A stretch of 35,558 bases of DNA from WVWN01 sp964563535 (GTDB taxonomy: Bacteria; RBG-13-66-14; B26-G2; WVWN01), in assembly GCA_964563535.1 (NCBI GenBank), contig CAZLXP010000016.1, forward strand, positions 1 to 35,558. The letters are read 5' to 3'. Shown in pieces: positions 23,987 to 31,708 of the stretch. The translations under genes were made by a program, and so were the position numbers. Under the pieces are notes generated by a model. It was not told the origin of the DNA, ran no database searches, and saw nothing but the letters and a program-made list of their open reading frames with translations. Position 1 is the first letter of the stretch, and each line of letters opens with the position of its first letter.

Positions 23987-25660
23987 TTATTCCGGGGTTT
24001 CGCCCGATGACGGCGCGGTTTCTTCTGGCCCGGGCGTTTCCTCGATGCGTTCTTCGCCGCCTTTGGGCCCCGGCAGACCGGCCGGCCAGGTGACGTCTTC
24101 TTCGCCCATATGTTCCATCATCCAAGCTGCCGAGGGCGCGTAATCGGAATCGGGATACGACGCCATTAGGGCCCGGAATTTATCTTTGGCCGTGGCGTAG
24201 TCGTTTAGTTCCTCGGAATAGAGGAAGCCGGCCATGAAGAGCGCTTTGTCGGCGCCGGGGCGGTCGGGGAAGCGCTCGACGAACTTCTCGTACCCCTGGA
24301 TGGCGACCAACGGCGTCGCGGCGTCTTCGGCTTCGGCCATCAGCTCCTCGGGGCCCATGTCGTCGTACGTCCGGGCCCAACCGAAGCGCTCCACCTTATA
24401 TTTGCGTTCCAGGTCGACGAAGGCCTGGTCGAAATATTCGCGCCGGCGGTCGTCGAGGAGTTTGGATACTAAACGTTCCCGCACCTCGTCGAATTCCATC
24501 TCCCGGAATTCGCGCCGGCGGTCGACTTTTAACACGTGGAAGCCGTCGTCCAGCTCGAACGGGCCGACGACGTCGTTCTCCGCCGCCGCGAATAGGGCCT
24601 TCTCGATCTCTTCGTTTTGCCCGATGCTCTGAATGTAGCCCCCCGGCCGGACCCAGCCCAGGAGGCCGCCGTTGTTTTTCGTCGCCAGATCGGTAGAATA
24701 TAATTTGACCAGCGATTCGAAATCTTCGCCGGCGCGCGCCCTTTTGACCATGTCGCGCGCCTCGGCGACCGTCTTGACCACGAGCTGGCGGGCGAGTACT
24801 CCTTCCTCGATGACGTATTCGTCGCGATGGGCGTTGAAGTAGTCGCGGACGTCGCTCTCCGGGACCAAAATGCGTTCCCGTATGCGGTAACTTACTTGCG
24901 CCAGCGGCGCGTACGTTTCCGGGGTGCGTTCGTCCACGAGGAAGATATGGTAGCCGCGGTCGCTGGGCGTTACGGCGGACGGCTTCCCCGGCTCGAGGTT
25001 GAAGACGACCTCGCCGAAGTCCTCGCAGTTGCCCACCTGAAACGGCGTTTGGCCTTCCCGTACGTCGCCGATAAGGCCGCCCTGGTGAGAGGTATCCTCG
25101 TCTTTCGAGACCTCGGCCGCCACCGCGCCGAAGTCCTCGCCCGCCGCCAGACGCTTGAGCACCTCTTCGCCTTCGGCCGCGCTCTCCACCAGAATGTGGC
25201 GCAATCTCACGCGGGCCGGCTCGAGGAAGTCCTCTTGGTGCGCCTCGTAATAGCGGGCGACTTCCGCGTCGGGTATGCCGAGGGGGTCGGCGACGTAGCG
25301 CTGGAAGTACGTCGACGCCAGGATGCGGGTGCGGGCGTCTTCAATATCGCGTTTGACTTGCGGGTCTTTATCGAGTTTGACGCGTTCGGCCTCGGCGACG
25401 AGCAGTTTATTTTTTATCCAGATGTCCAGGAGCATCTTCCGGCCTTCCGGCCCCTCGTACGAACGCCGTTCCATGGGGTCCATCAGCTCGAGCATGTCGT
25501 CGAGGTCGCCCTCGGTAATATTCTTGCCGCCGACGACGGCTATAACCGTGTCGGGAGAGCGCTTTTCGTCGTCGCCTCCGCCCATCTTGCCCGCGGCTAT
25601 CGTCGCGAACGCGGCGAGCGCGAATATAAAAACCCTTCGCCAACTCATTCCGCGCGTCAT
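23987..25660 (-). CDS. Exported parvulin-type peptidyl-prolyl isomerase (PpiC/SurA-like) with C-terminal TPR
   Basis: 557 residues from ATG 25660 (ATG 25648 also possible). The hydrophobic N-terminus RRVFIFALAAFATIAAG is a signal or anchor sequence. A SurA-like N-terminal helical region (NITEGDLDDMLELM, LLDIWIKNKLLVAEAERVKL) is followed by two parvulin domains, the first at about 140-245 (VRLRHILVESAAEGEEVLKRL, GGLIGDVREGQTPF, DRGYHIFLVDER) and the second at about 285-395 (ARQLVVKTVAEARDMV, NNGGLLGWVRPGGY, DDGFHVLKVDRR). A tetratricopeptide-like tail (GYEKFVERFPDRPGADKALFMAG; AKDKFRALMASYPDS) and an acidic Pro/Glu end complete it. The expected role is folding of exported proteins, for instance the many secreted SLGR proteins. 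Confidence 0.9.
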   Translation of the reverse strand: MTRGMSWRRVFIFALAAFATIAAGKMGGGDDEKRSPDTVIAVVGGKNITEGDLDDMLELMDPMERRSYEGPEGRKMLLDIWIKNKLLVAEAERVKLDKDPQVKRDIEDARTRILASTYFQRYVADPLGIPDAEVARYYEAHQEDFLEPARVRLRHILVESAAEGEEVLKRLAAGEDFGAVAAEVSKDEDTSHQGGLIGDVREGQTPFQVGNCEDFGEVVFNLEPGKPSAVTPSDRGYHIFLVDERTPETYAPLAQVSYRIRERILVPESDVRDYFNAHRDEYVIEEGVLARQLVVKTVAEARDMVKRARAGEDFESLVKLYSTDLATKNNGGLLGWVRPGGYIQSIGQNEEIEKALFAAAENDVVGPFELDDGFHVLKVDRRREFREMEFDEVRERLVSKLLDDRRREYFDQAFVDLERKYKVERFGWARTYDDMGPEELMAEAEDAATPLVAIQGYEKFVERFPDRPGADKALFMAGFLYSEELNDYATAKDKFRALMASYPDSDYAPSAAWMMEHMGEEDVTWPAGLPGPKGGEERIEETPGPEETAPSSGETPE

Positions 25661-25689
25661 ATCGTCACCACCCGTAGGTAAAAAGCGGC

Positions 25690-25956
25690 TTACTCTTTAT
25701 CCTTACCGTCGGATTTTTTATCTTGGGCGTCGGCCGTTGATTCGCGGTCCTTTTGGGCGGCCTTTTTATACGACTCGCTGCGGTAATCCGTGGTGTAGAA
25801 GCCGGAGCCTTTGTAGATGACGCCGGTGCCCGCGGAGACCAAGCGCCGGCACCGGGCGCCGCATTCCGGGCACTTGGCCTGGGGCTCGGCGGTAATGGGT
25901 TCTAACTTCTCGAACCTGCACCCGCACGCGGGACATTCGTATTCGTACGTGGGCAT
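25690..25956 (-). CDS. FmdB-family zinc ribbon protein
   Basis: 88 residues. The N-terminus MPTYEYECPACGCRFEKLEP and the second CPECG pair form the CxxC...CxxC zinc ribbon of the FmdB/CxxC_CXXC_SSSS family. GVIYKGSGFYTTDYR is the standard conserved end of the domain, followed by a lysine-rich hydrophilic tail. The family is proposed to be regulatory, but no biochemical role is certain. It is the second gene of the run 26136-21382, with short spacing on both sides. Confidence 0.9.
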   Translation of the reverse strand: MPTYEYECPACGCRFEKLEPITAEPQAKCPECGARCRRLVSAGTGVIYKGSGFYTTDYRSESYKKAAQKDRESTADAQDKKSDGKDKE

Positions 25957-25971
25957 AATTTTTCGGTAGGG

Positions 25972-26136
25972 TTAACCCCAGGGGTCGGGCCGCGTAGACT
26001 CGGCCAGCTTCTCGGGAGGCACGAGCTTCTTAGAAACCGCGACCCAGTAGCGGCTGGGGATCAGGATTAGCGCCGCGGTTAGTACCAATAAAGCCGCGAC
26101 GACGAGCCGGTAGACGATTTTCGATCCGTTCGCCAT
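25972..26136 (-). CDS. Small single-pass membrane protein
   Basis: 54 residues from ATG 26136, ending TAA 25974-25972, 15 bp before fmdB. After a short basic N-terminus (MANGSKIVYR) is one hydrophobic helix (LVVAALLVLTAALILIPS), then an amphipathic basic stretch (RYWVAVSKKLVPPEKLAES). It is the promoter-proximal gene of the fmdB-ppi-rpoZ-priA run and has its own -10/-35 pair. No ribosome site is clear. I recognise no family; the continuous frame, helix and operon position support it as a gene. Confidence 0.55.
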   Translation of the reverse strand: MANGSKIVYRLVVAALLVLTAALILIPSRYWVAVSKKLVPPEKLAESTRPDPWG

Positions 26137-26169
26137 AAATACCGTAAGTTGTTGGGTAAATTAGCCCTT

Positions 26170-26198
26170 ATTTTAACATATTTCGCCTTGCGGAGCAA
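26170..26198 (-). promoter_or_regulatory. Sigma-70-type promoter for the small membrane protein-fmdB run
   Basis: On the minus strand TTGCTC (26198-26193), a 17-bp spacer and TAAAAT (26175-26170) are visible. The expected transcript start lies about 27 bases before ATG 26136. Confidence 0.5.
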
Positions 26199-26513
26199 CA
26201 ATATATATCCGCGGGTCTGCCGCCGCTTAAAAGATAATTGGCCCAAGATACCTTTTGAATAGATTTCGGGCCGCGGGAAGACGTTAAAAATTATTTAATA
26301 CGCTCTTTGGGTATTTAATCATGCAAATTATTTTTACCCCGTCCGGCTGGATTTTACCGGATTATTTCGGACCGCGCGCGGCCGCGGCGCCGGCTAAGGA
26401 AGGGTTGGTGGGCGATAGGCCAACCGGGAACCTTACGCCGGCAAGGCGCGTTTTGATCGAACGCGGTACGCGGGGGGTAATATAAGCGCGTTATTCCGGC
26501 CGCGGCTGCGACG

Positions 26514-26544
26514 AAAAGGCCGGCCCGCGGGCCGGCTTTTCCTT
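26514..26544 (-). terminator. Rho-independent terminator of the in-frame-TGA gene
   Basis: On the minus strand GCCGGCC, loop CGCG, GGCCGGC, flanked by an A run and followed by CTTTT. It lies about 20 bp after the TAA at 26562. It has the same core sequence as the terminators at 9994 and 33562. Confidence 0.85.
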
Positions 26545-26561
26545 TTACGTTTTACGAGGCG

Positions 26562-27194
26562 TTAGCTATACAAGGCTTTCACGCGGCCGAGCGAGGTCGG
26601 CGCGACGCCGATGCCCTCGAGGGTGATGCGCATGTGGTGCCAGTAATCGACGAGCGATATCTCGCTGTTGACGTCGTACAGGCCCCGGGCGGTACCCGCG
26701 GTCGCGTACGTGCTTGTCTGGCCCTGTTTGTCGGAGTCCTTCCAATAGACCTCGATTATCAGGTTGCGCCGGCCGTCGTAGCGGAAGTGAGTATCGAAGG
26801 CCCAACCGAACCAGGCGCCCCGCTCGGCGTAAATATACTGCTGACTCCGGCTGTAAACTTGCACCGGCGTATTGCCGTCGTAATTGGCGGTGAAATTCGT
26901 AGTCAATTGTGACAGCGACGTGTGGCATACGAGGAGCTTGAAGTTGTAATACGTTCCCGCGGTATTCTCGGTTCCCGAGAGGTGACACTGCCATTCCCAC
27001 GTCGTTATCGTACCCGCGGGGATAGCGTCGGTCGCTAGAACCAGGTCCTGGTTCCTAACCCAAGCTTGGCCTCAACAACAACGGAACGGGTACAACGACT
27101 GAAGTTCGTTTCCGCCGACGATGACCTGCGTCGCCCAGCACGCCGCGGCGCTTACGGCCAATATGCACGCCGATAAAGCGATCGCGCGTTTCAT
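26562..27194 (-). CDS. Secreted SLGR-tagged protein with in-frame TGA at codon 41 (candidate selenoprotein, family I)
   Basis: ATG 27194 follows AAGGGGG. The signal peptide MKRAIALSACILAVSAAACWA leads to LYPFRCC, then TGA 27074-27072, then GQAWVRNQDLVLATDAIPAG. The frame runs to TAA 26564-26562, giving 210 residues. Aligned with the gene at 32929 it shares Y-P-[F/W]-x-x-C-U-G, Q-D-L-V-L-x-T-D-A-I-P-x-G-T, W-E-W, the CHT motif, N-[Y/F]-D-G-N-T-P, W-F-G, H-[Y/H]-M-R-I-T-L-E and the end VAPTSLGRVKALYS. The two proteins diverge elsewhere, so the match reflects selection across the TGA rather than recent duplication. A hairpin follows the TGA. The gene has its own promoter (27251-27279) and terminator. 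An extracellular role is expected; activity is unknown. Confidence 0.75.
27037..27055 (-). promoter_or_regulatory. Candidate SECIS hairpin, 17-35 nt after TGA 27074
   Basis: Seven pairs GGAACCA / UGGUUCU close a loop GGACC that starts with GG. The gene at 32929 has the same hairpin at the same distance with one A-U to G-U change. The region also encodes the shared QDLV, so coding constraint could explain part of the identity. It lacks the bulged U. Confidence 0.4.
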
Positions 27195-27250
27195 CTCGAG
27201 CCCCCTTAGATGCTTTGGCGGTTCCGTTGGAATCATATCGCGACGCGTAT

Positions 27251-27279
27251 ATGATAACCCCGCCTTGCGGCCGCGTCAA
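27251..27279 (-). promoter_or_regulatory. Sigma-70-type promoter for the in-frame-TGA gene at 27194
   Basis: On the minus strand TTGACG (27279-27274), 17 bp, then TATCAT (27256-27251). The leader is about 50 nt. Confidence 0.55.
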
Positions 27280-27349
27280 GTATTTTCGGGCGAATAATAT
27301 GCCGACCTCGGGAAAGGGGTGCCCGTCCGCGGGCGTTGCCGTTGATTTT

Positions 27350-28054
27350 TTACGCGAGGCCGTATTCTCGCAATCGCGCCTCGTCCGTCAGGATGGCCGC
27401 CGCTTTCCCGGCCGCCACTACCTTCCCGCCGGCGAGGACCGCGACCTCGTCGCAGAGCCGCGCGACGAACGCGAGGTCGTGGCTCGCGATTATTTTGGTG
27501 CCGCCGAGGGAGCGTAAGGTCTCGGCCAGCTCCCGGCGGCCACGGCCGTCGAGGTTGGCCGTCGGCTCGTCGAGCGCGAGGATATCCGGCCGCAGCGCCA
27601 GCGCCGCGGCCAGCGAGGCCCGCCGACGTTCGCCCAGCGACATATGGTGGGGCGAACGCTTCCCGTGGCCTTCCAACCCCGTCGCGGCGAGGGCTTCCCG
27701 GACGCGCTCGGCCACTTCTTCCTCCGGTAACCCCAAGTTCCTCGGGCCGAAGGCGACGTCGTCTTCCAGCCGGGGCATGAAGAGCATGTCGTCCGGGTCC
27801 TGAAAGACGAGGCCGACGCGGCGCCGTATTTTTTTTATGTTGCGCGCGGTTATCGGCTCGCCGAATATCTCCACCGCGCCGTTCGCGTGCAATACGCCGT
27901 TGAGGTGAAGGAGCAGCGTCGACTTGCCGGCGCCGTTGGCGCCGACGACGCCGAAGGTCGCGCCTTCGTCGACGGTGAGGTCCACCCCCGCGAGGGCCGG
28001 GGTCCCGTCGGCGTACGCATACACGAGGTTTCGTATTTCGACCGCCGCGGTCAT
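27350..28054 (-). CDS. cbiO: ECF-type nickel/cobalt transporter ATPase
   Basis: 234 residues. This is the ATP-binding subunit of the CbiMNQO metal importer. Walker A GANGAGKST is at 38-46, the Q-loop VFQDPDDMLF near 82, the signature MSLGERRR near 140, Walker B ILALDEPTANLD near 160 and the switch His in IIASHDLAFV near 190. The Q-loop Q-D-P-D-D is typical of the CbiO/EcfA branch. Its start overlaps the cbiQ stop by four bases. It ends the five-gene nikR-cbiMNQO run; a weak hairpin at about 27317-27331 follows but has no T run. Confidence 0.93.
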   Translation of the reverse strand: MTAAVEIRNLVYAYADGTPALAGVDLTVDEGATFGVVGANGAGKSTLLLHLNGVLHANGAVEIFGEPITARNIKKIRRRVGLVFQDPDDMLFMPRLEDDVAFGPRNLGLPEEEVAERVREALAATGLEGHGKRSPHHMSLGERRRASLAAALALRPDILALDEPTANLDGRGRRELAETLRSLGGTKIIASHDLAFVARLCDEVAVLAGGKVVAAGKAAAILTDEARLREYGLA

Positions 28055-28731
28055 AATTTATTTATGTCGCATCCCCGGCTCAACATCGCGGCCCAAATGC
28101 TTTCGGCCCTTTCGTAGCTGCGGACGAAGAGCGAGCCCACCGCCGGCCCCAGCGTCAAGAATTGCGCGAGCCGCCGGCGCCCGAAGTAGCGCGCCGCCCA
28201 CGCCCGCTGCACCCGCTCGAGCTCGCCCACGAAGACGAAGATGTAACGATAAGTAAACGAGGCCAGCGCCAAGAGAAACGCCGGCGCCCGGAACCACGCC
28301 AGCGTTTTTACTAATTCGCCGAAGGGCGTCGTCGCGAGCAGGACCGCAACCCATGCCAGCGACAAGTAGGTTTTTACGACCAGGGTCGCGTAAAGGCGAA
28401 TTCCGGCGTCGTACAGGGTGATATGAAGCCCGGCCGCTTCGAACGCCGCCAGCGGCGTACCCGCGGTCGTGAAAGGCAGGAAGACGCCGATCACGGCGGC
28501 GAAAGGCAACACCAGGGCGGCGCGCCGAAATACGTACCACCACGGCAGCCGCGCGACGACGACGGCGGCGACGAGGAGGGCCGCGGCCGCGGCCGGCACG
28601 TACCAGGGAGGAACGCGAAGGGCGTTGAGGCCGACGATTACGGCCGCCGCGGCGACGACCTTTACGCGGCCGTCGAGGCGGTGGGCGGCGCTGGCCCCGT
28701 CGCTATATTTATCCAGGAAACTGTGGCGCAT
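28051..28731 (-). CDS. cbiQ: ECF-type nickel/cobalt transporter transmembrane subunit
   Basis: 226 residues. This is the T-component that couples CbiO to the substrate-capture subunit CbiM. N-terminal HRLDGRVKVVAAAAVIVGLNA is the usual opening (D-x-R-x-K). About five to six hydrophobic helices follow. The coupling-helix motifs with A-R-G are seen as ERVQRAWAARYFGRR and YERAESIWAAMLSRGCD, matching the two conserved A-x-x-x-R-G-type helices that bind the ATPase. It is directly adjacent to cbiN (TAA|ATG with no gap) and overlaps cbiO. Confidence 0.9.
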   Translation of the reverse strand: MRHSFLDKYSDGASAAHRLDGRVKVVAAAAVIVGLNALRVPPWYVPAAAAALLVAAVVVARLPWWYVFRRAALVLPFAAVIGVFLPFTTAGTPLAAFEAAGLHITLYDAGIRLYATLVVKTYLSLAWVAVLLATTPFGELVKTLAWFRAPAFLLALASFTYRYIFVFVGELERVQRAWAARYFGRRRLAQFLTLGPAVGSLFVRSYERAESIWAAMLSRGCDINKL

Positions 28732-29019
28732 TTATCGATTCCCTTTGCGCAACAAACCCGCGAGGCCTAAGGTTGCGACGAACGCCAAGATGGTCCCGGC
28801 GCCCGCGGCCAAAGCCGTCGCGAACTTTTCGTGGCCGATACCGGGGAATGCGTAACCGGGTACGGGCGATTCGACCGCCGGTTCGCCTTCGCCTTTTTCC
28901 ACGAAACCTTTGTCTTCGGCGACGCGTTCAAGGCCGTCGAGCCAGCTCGAGGCGAACGGCGAGATGACGACGCCGAGGAATAAGGCGGCGGCGAGGGCAA
29001 CCCACGTAAATACTTTCAT
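28732..29019 (-). CDS. PDGLE-domain (CbiN-like) subunit of the metal transporter
   Basis: 95 residues from ATG 29019. Two helices (VFTWVALAAALFLGVVISPFAS and the C-terminal FATALAAGAGTILAFVATLGLAGLL) flank an external loop with SSWLDGLERVAEDKGFVEKGE, the PDGLE-domain signature (here W-L-D-G-L-E). This small protein accompanies CbiM in many Ni/Co importers and replaces or complements classical CbiN. Its start overlaps the cbiM stop by one base (TAATG). Confidence 0.88.
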   Translation of the reverse strand: MKVFTWVALAAALFLGVVISPFASSWLDGLERVAEDKGFVEKGEGEPAVESPVPGYAFPGIGHEKFATALAAGAGTILAFVATLGLAGLLRKGNR

Positions 29020-29672
29020 TAAGTGCCGGCCCCCGGGGTTAGCCGACTTAGCTCGAGGAGGTCCGGCCGGCCGGCGCGGACCGCGGCGAGCGCGAGGGCC
29101 GTAATCAAGCCTTCGGCGACGCCGATAAGGCCGTGCACGGCCACCATCGCCGGGAGGACGACGGCGAAGGGTATCGTCCCCGATGTCGCGAGCTCGGCGG
29201 CGCACGCCGCGGCGGCGGCCACCGTCGCCGCCCACGCGCCGACGGAAGCGCCGAAGAACCTACCGGCCTCGGCGCGCCATAAGCGCCGGATAAAGCGATA
29301 TAACCCGTAGGCGATGAAGGGCGCGACTAAGGCCAGGTTGAATACGTTGGCGCCCAGCGCCAGGACGCCGCCGTCGCCGAAGGCCACCGCCTGGATGACG
29401 AGGACGAGCGTCATCACCAAGGCGCCGGCCCAAGGGCCGAGCAGGATGGCGGCCAAAGCGCCGCCGGTGAAGTGGGCCGACGTTCCGCCGGCGACGGGAA
29501 AGTTCAACATCTGGGCGGCGAAGATAAAGGCCGCGAGGACCGCCATAAGCGGGACCGCGGGCTCGCTCAGGCGCCGACGGACGCGCGCGGCCGCGGCCGC
29601 GACGAACGCCGCTGCTACCACGTCAAGCGTAACGAAAGTTTTGGCGTCCAGGAATCCGTCGGGGATATGCAT
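29019..29672 (-). CDS. cbiM: ECF-type nickel/cobalt transporter substrate-capture subunit
   Basis: 217 residues. The N-terminus MHIPDGFLDA carries the His2 that forms the square-planar metal site with the amino terminus, the hallmark of CbiM/NikM. AAQMLNFPVAGGTSAHFTGGALAAILLGPWAGALVM (in pieces) is the conserved central region with the second metal-site His. GDGGVLALGANVFNLALV follows, and VHGLIGVAEGLITALAL is near the C-terminus. About six to seven helices are present. nikR upstream makes nickel the more likely substrate than cobalt, an inference from context. An inverted repeat lies 13 bp upstream of the start. Confidence 0.93.
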   Translation of the reverse strand: MHIPDGFLDAKTFVTLDVVAAAFVAAAAARVRRRLSEPAVPLMAVLAAFIFAAQMLNFPVAGGTSAHFTGGALAAILLGPWAGALVMTLVLVIQAVAFGDGGVLALGANVFNLALVAPFIAYGLYRFIRRLWRAEAGRFFGASVGAWAATVAAAAACAAELATSGTIPFAVVLPAMVAVHGLIGVAEGLITALALAAVRAGRPDLLELSRLTPGAGT

Positions 29673-29684
29673 GGCGCAAATATA

Positions 29685-29711
29685 GTAACACGTATTTAGA
29701 TATCGTGCTAC
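29685..29711. promoter_or_regulatory. Inverted repeat, candidate NikR operator of the nickel transporter genes
   Basis: GTAACACG (29685-29692) and CGTGCTAC (29704-29711) are inverted with 7 of 8 positions matching and an 11-bp AT-rich spacer. It sits between nikR and cbiM, 13 bp from the cbiM start, where a repressor would block expression. The regulator assignment is inferred from position. Confidence 0.5.
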
Positions 29712-29739
29712 CCGAAGATAAAAAAATAATCGGCGCTCG

Positions 29740-30159
29740 TCAAGGCAATTCGTCGCCCGCGGCCACGAGGGTGAGCTTGCCGTGCTTGACGCCCCGGGCG
29801 CCGATAAGGCGGTCGGCCAGAGCCCGAACGTCCTTCGTCTTCCCGCGCACGACGAGGACTTCCATGCATCTACGGCGGCCGAGGTGGACGTGGAGGGCGG
29901 ACGCTACCACGTCGGCGTGTCGGTGTTGGAGCTCGGTGAGCTTTTCCTGGAGGTCGGCGACGTGGTGGTCGTATATGAGCGTAACGGTGCCCACCGCGGG
30001 CCCCTTCCCGGCGCGCCACGCCTCCTCGGCGAGGTAATCGCGGATGAGGTCGCGAATGGCTTCCGAGCGGGAGGCGTAGCCTTTCCGCGCGATCAAGTCG
30101 TCGAAGGCGGTTAAAAGCTCTTCCGCCAGGGAGACGCCGAATCGGTTGGTTTTGCCCAT
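29740..30159 (-). CDS. nikR: Nickel-responsive transcriptional regulator
   Basis: 139 residues. The N-terminal ribbon-helix-helix domain (RFGVSLAEELLTAFDDLIARKGYASRSEAIRDLIRDYL) binds DNA as a dimer. The C-terminal ACT-like domain holds the nickel ligands: His in QHRHAD, the H-x-H of ALHVHLG and the Cys of RRCMEVLVVRG, the known H-x10-H-x-H-x5-C arrangement. It should repress the nickel importer when nickel is sufficient, probably at the inverted repeat just downstream. It lies 28 bp after the polytopic membrane gene on the same strand. Confidence 0.94.
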   Translation of the reverse strand: MGKTNRFGVSLAEELLTAFDDLIARKGYASRSEAIRDLIRDYLAEEAWRAGKGPAVGTVTLIYDHHVADLQEKLTELQHRHADVVASALHVHLGRRRCMEVLVVRGKTKDVRALADRLIGARGVKHGKLTLVAAGDELP

Positions 30160-30187
30160 TTTTTTTAGCGGCGCCGTTTCCGGGCCG

Positions 30188-31627
30188 TCAGAAAAGAAAA
30201 ATTTTGTACGCGAACGACTGTATTATCGTAAGGACGAAAACGCCGGCTAGCAGCATATGGCCGCGCCGTCCCCTCGAAATCCCGGCCAGCGCTACCCCCG
30301 CGGCGACGAAGAACGCCGGGTATAGGAACAGCCACACCCGTTCGACTTCGCCCAGGACCAATCCCGAGAAATTGAAGACGAGGAACACCGCGAGGAAGCC
30401 GACGGTGGCCGCGCCGTAAAACGAGCGCCGGATTTGCCTTTGCCTTATTATGCGGAGTATCTCGCGCGCGTATAAGACGCCGGCCGGTATGCCGACCGCG
30501 ACGAAAGCCGTCAGGAGGTTGCCGAATGCGTAGAACCAGTAGGGGCGCGCCGCGGCCTTGCTCGCGCCGTCGGCGTGGCGGCCGAATAACCCGCCGATTA
30601 CCACCAACAAGTTCGTCCCCGCCGAGGGGAGTTCCTGGTTGGCGGCGCACGCTTTCTTGAAGACGGCGACGTGGTCGTAGCCGGTGGCGAGCTGGAACGC
30701 GGCGAGCGCCGCGGCCGCGACCGCGGGGGAGAGGAGCCATACGAAGCCGGCCTTTGTCCAACGCCGACCCGAGACCGCCGCCGCCACCGCGAACGTCGCG
30801 AAGACGGCGATATATATCCCGAGGGGGAAGTACGTCAAAAGCGCGACGGCGAGCACGACCCCCGCCGCGGCGGCCCAGCGCCAAGGCGTTTCGGAGGAGG
30901 CCGCTTTAAGCCCCAGCGCCAGCAAGGCCGCGCCCAGAAAGCAATATAAACCGACCGGGCCCGCGCCGAAGAACAAAAGCGACGGCGAGCACGCGAACAA
31001 CGCCGCGGCCAGCAGCGCCTCCTCCCGCCCGGCGAGGACGCGCGCGGCCGCATATAATACCCATACGCCCGCCGCGGCGACCGCGGCGTACACGAGCAAG
31101 ATAGCGTAAATATCGCTTTCAAACAGGCGGTCGACCAGGCCGAGGGACCAAAACGTAAGGCCCGGACGGGTGCGGCCCAACGAGCTGAGGTTATCCATGG
31201 CGCCGGCGTAATCCGCGAAGACGTCAGGTACGTCGAAGACGGCGCGCATATTGAGGAGGTATCTATTGAGCGCGAGGAGGGGATACGTCCGCCCGAAGGC
31301 GGGGCCGAGGCTTACGGCGGCGACGTTGACGAACGCGCCGACCGGTATGGCCCAGTGTTTGCGCGCGCGGACGGCCCATAGGAGCAGCGCCGTCGCGGCC
31401 GCCGCGGCCGCGGCCGCGGGCAGGAGGCGCCATGAAAAGCGAGGGTCCCAATAAGTATACAGCGGCGATAGCCAGATTTTGCCCAAGTATTCGGAGCGGA
31501 AGAGGAACGCCCGGGCGGCCAATACCGCGATGACCAGGGCGTAGGCGACGACGAGTTGGGCGTAAAAATTCGACGTCACCCGCGCTCGAGCATCTTTGTC
31601 GGCCGCTGGCGGCTGCGGCGGTTCCAC
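30188..31627 (-). CDS. Polytopic membrane protein, GT-C glycosyltransferase-like
   Basis: 479 residues with about 11-12 predicted membrane helices (for example QLVVAYALVIAVLAARAFLF, IYAILLVYAAVAAAGVWVLYAA, VGLYCFLGAALLALGL, WAAAAGVVLAVALLTYFPLGIYI, VGFLAVFLVFNFSGLVLG). The first large extracytoplasmic loop contains SLGRTRPGLTFWSLGLVDRLF, which resembles the P-P-x-x-x-x acceptor region of GT-C lipid-linked sugar transferases. The segment GEVERVWLFLYPAFFVAAGVAL near the C-terminus recalls the E-x-x-R-x-W-x-F-L-P pattern seen in several such membrane families. This supports a lipid-phosphate-sugar-dependent glycosyltransferase, with moderate confidence. The substrate is unknown. Confidence 0.6.
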   Translation of the reverse strand: MEPPQPPAADKDARARVTSNFYAQLVVAYALVIAVLAARAFLFRSEYLGKIWLSPLYTYWDPRFSWRLLPAAAAAAAATALLLWAVRARKHWAIPVGAFVNVAAVSLGPAFGRTYPLLALNRYLLNMRAVFDVPDVFADYAGAMDNLSSLGRTRPGLTFWSLGLVDRLFESDIYAILLVYAAVAAAGVWVLYAAARVLAGREEALLAAALFACSPSLLFFGAGPVGLYCFLGAALLALGLKAASSETPWRWAAAAGVVLAVALLTYFPLGIYIAVFATFAVAAAVSGRRWTKAGFVWLLSPAVAAAALAAFQLATGYDHVAVFKKACAANQELPSAGTNLLVVIGGLFGRHADGASKAAARPYWFYAFGNLLTAFVAVGIPAGVLYAREILRIIRQRQIRRSFYGAATVGFLAVFLVFNFSGLVLGEVERVWLFLYPAFFVAAGVALAGISRGRRGHMLLAGVFVLTIIQSFAYKIFLF

Positions 31628-31662
31628 GCCGCAACTATAATCGATTAACCGGGGAGCCGCAA

Positions 31663-31687
31663 TAAAAAAACCCGCGCCGCGGGTTTA
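31663..31687 (-). terminator. Rho-independent terminator after the activase gene
   Basis: On the minus strand AAACCCGC, loop GGC, GCGGGTTT followed by a further T run, about 20 bp beyond the stop at 31709. It separates the activase gene from the membrane gene at 31627. Confidence 0.88.
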
Positions 31688-31708
31688 TCGGGAGTAAGGA
31701 AGTCGCGC

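Larger units (their letters stand above)
26137..26561. other. Intergenic region with promoter, terminator and no convincing gene
   Basis: This 425-bp gap holds the minus-strand promoter for the small membrane protein (26170-26198) and the terminator of the in-frame-TGA gene (26514-26544). Its middle (26200-26340) is markedly AT-rich. A 54-codon plus-strand frame (26321-26485) has no ribosome site or recognisable content and is not called. No tRNA or known RNA fold was recognised. Confidence 0.6.

Noticed and set aside
26321..26485. A 54-codon plus-strand frame in the intergenic region
   Set aside because: No ribosome site, promoter or recognisable content; it is probably chance.
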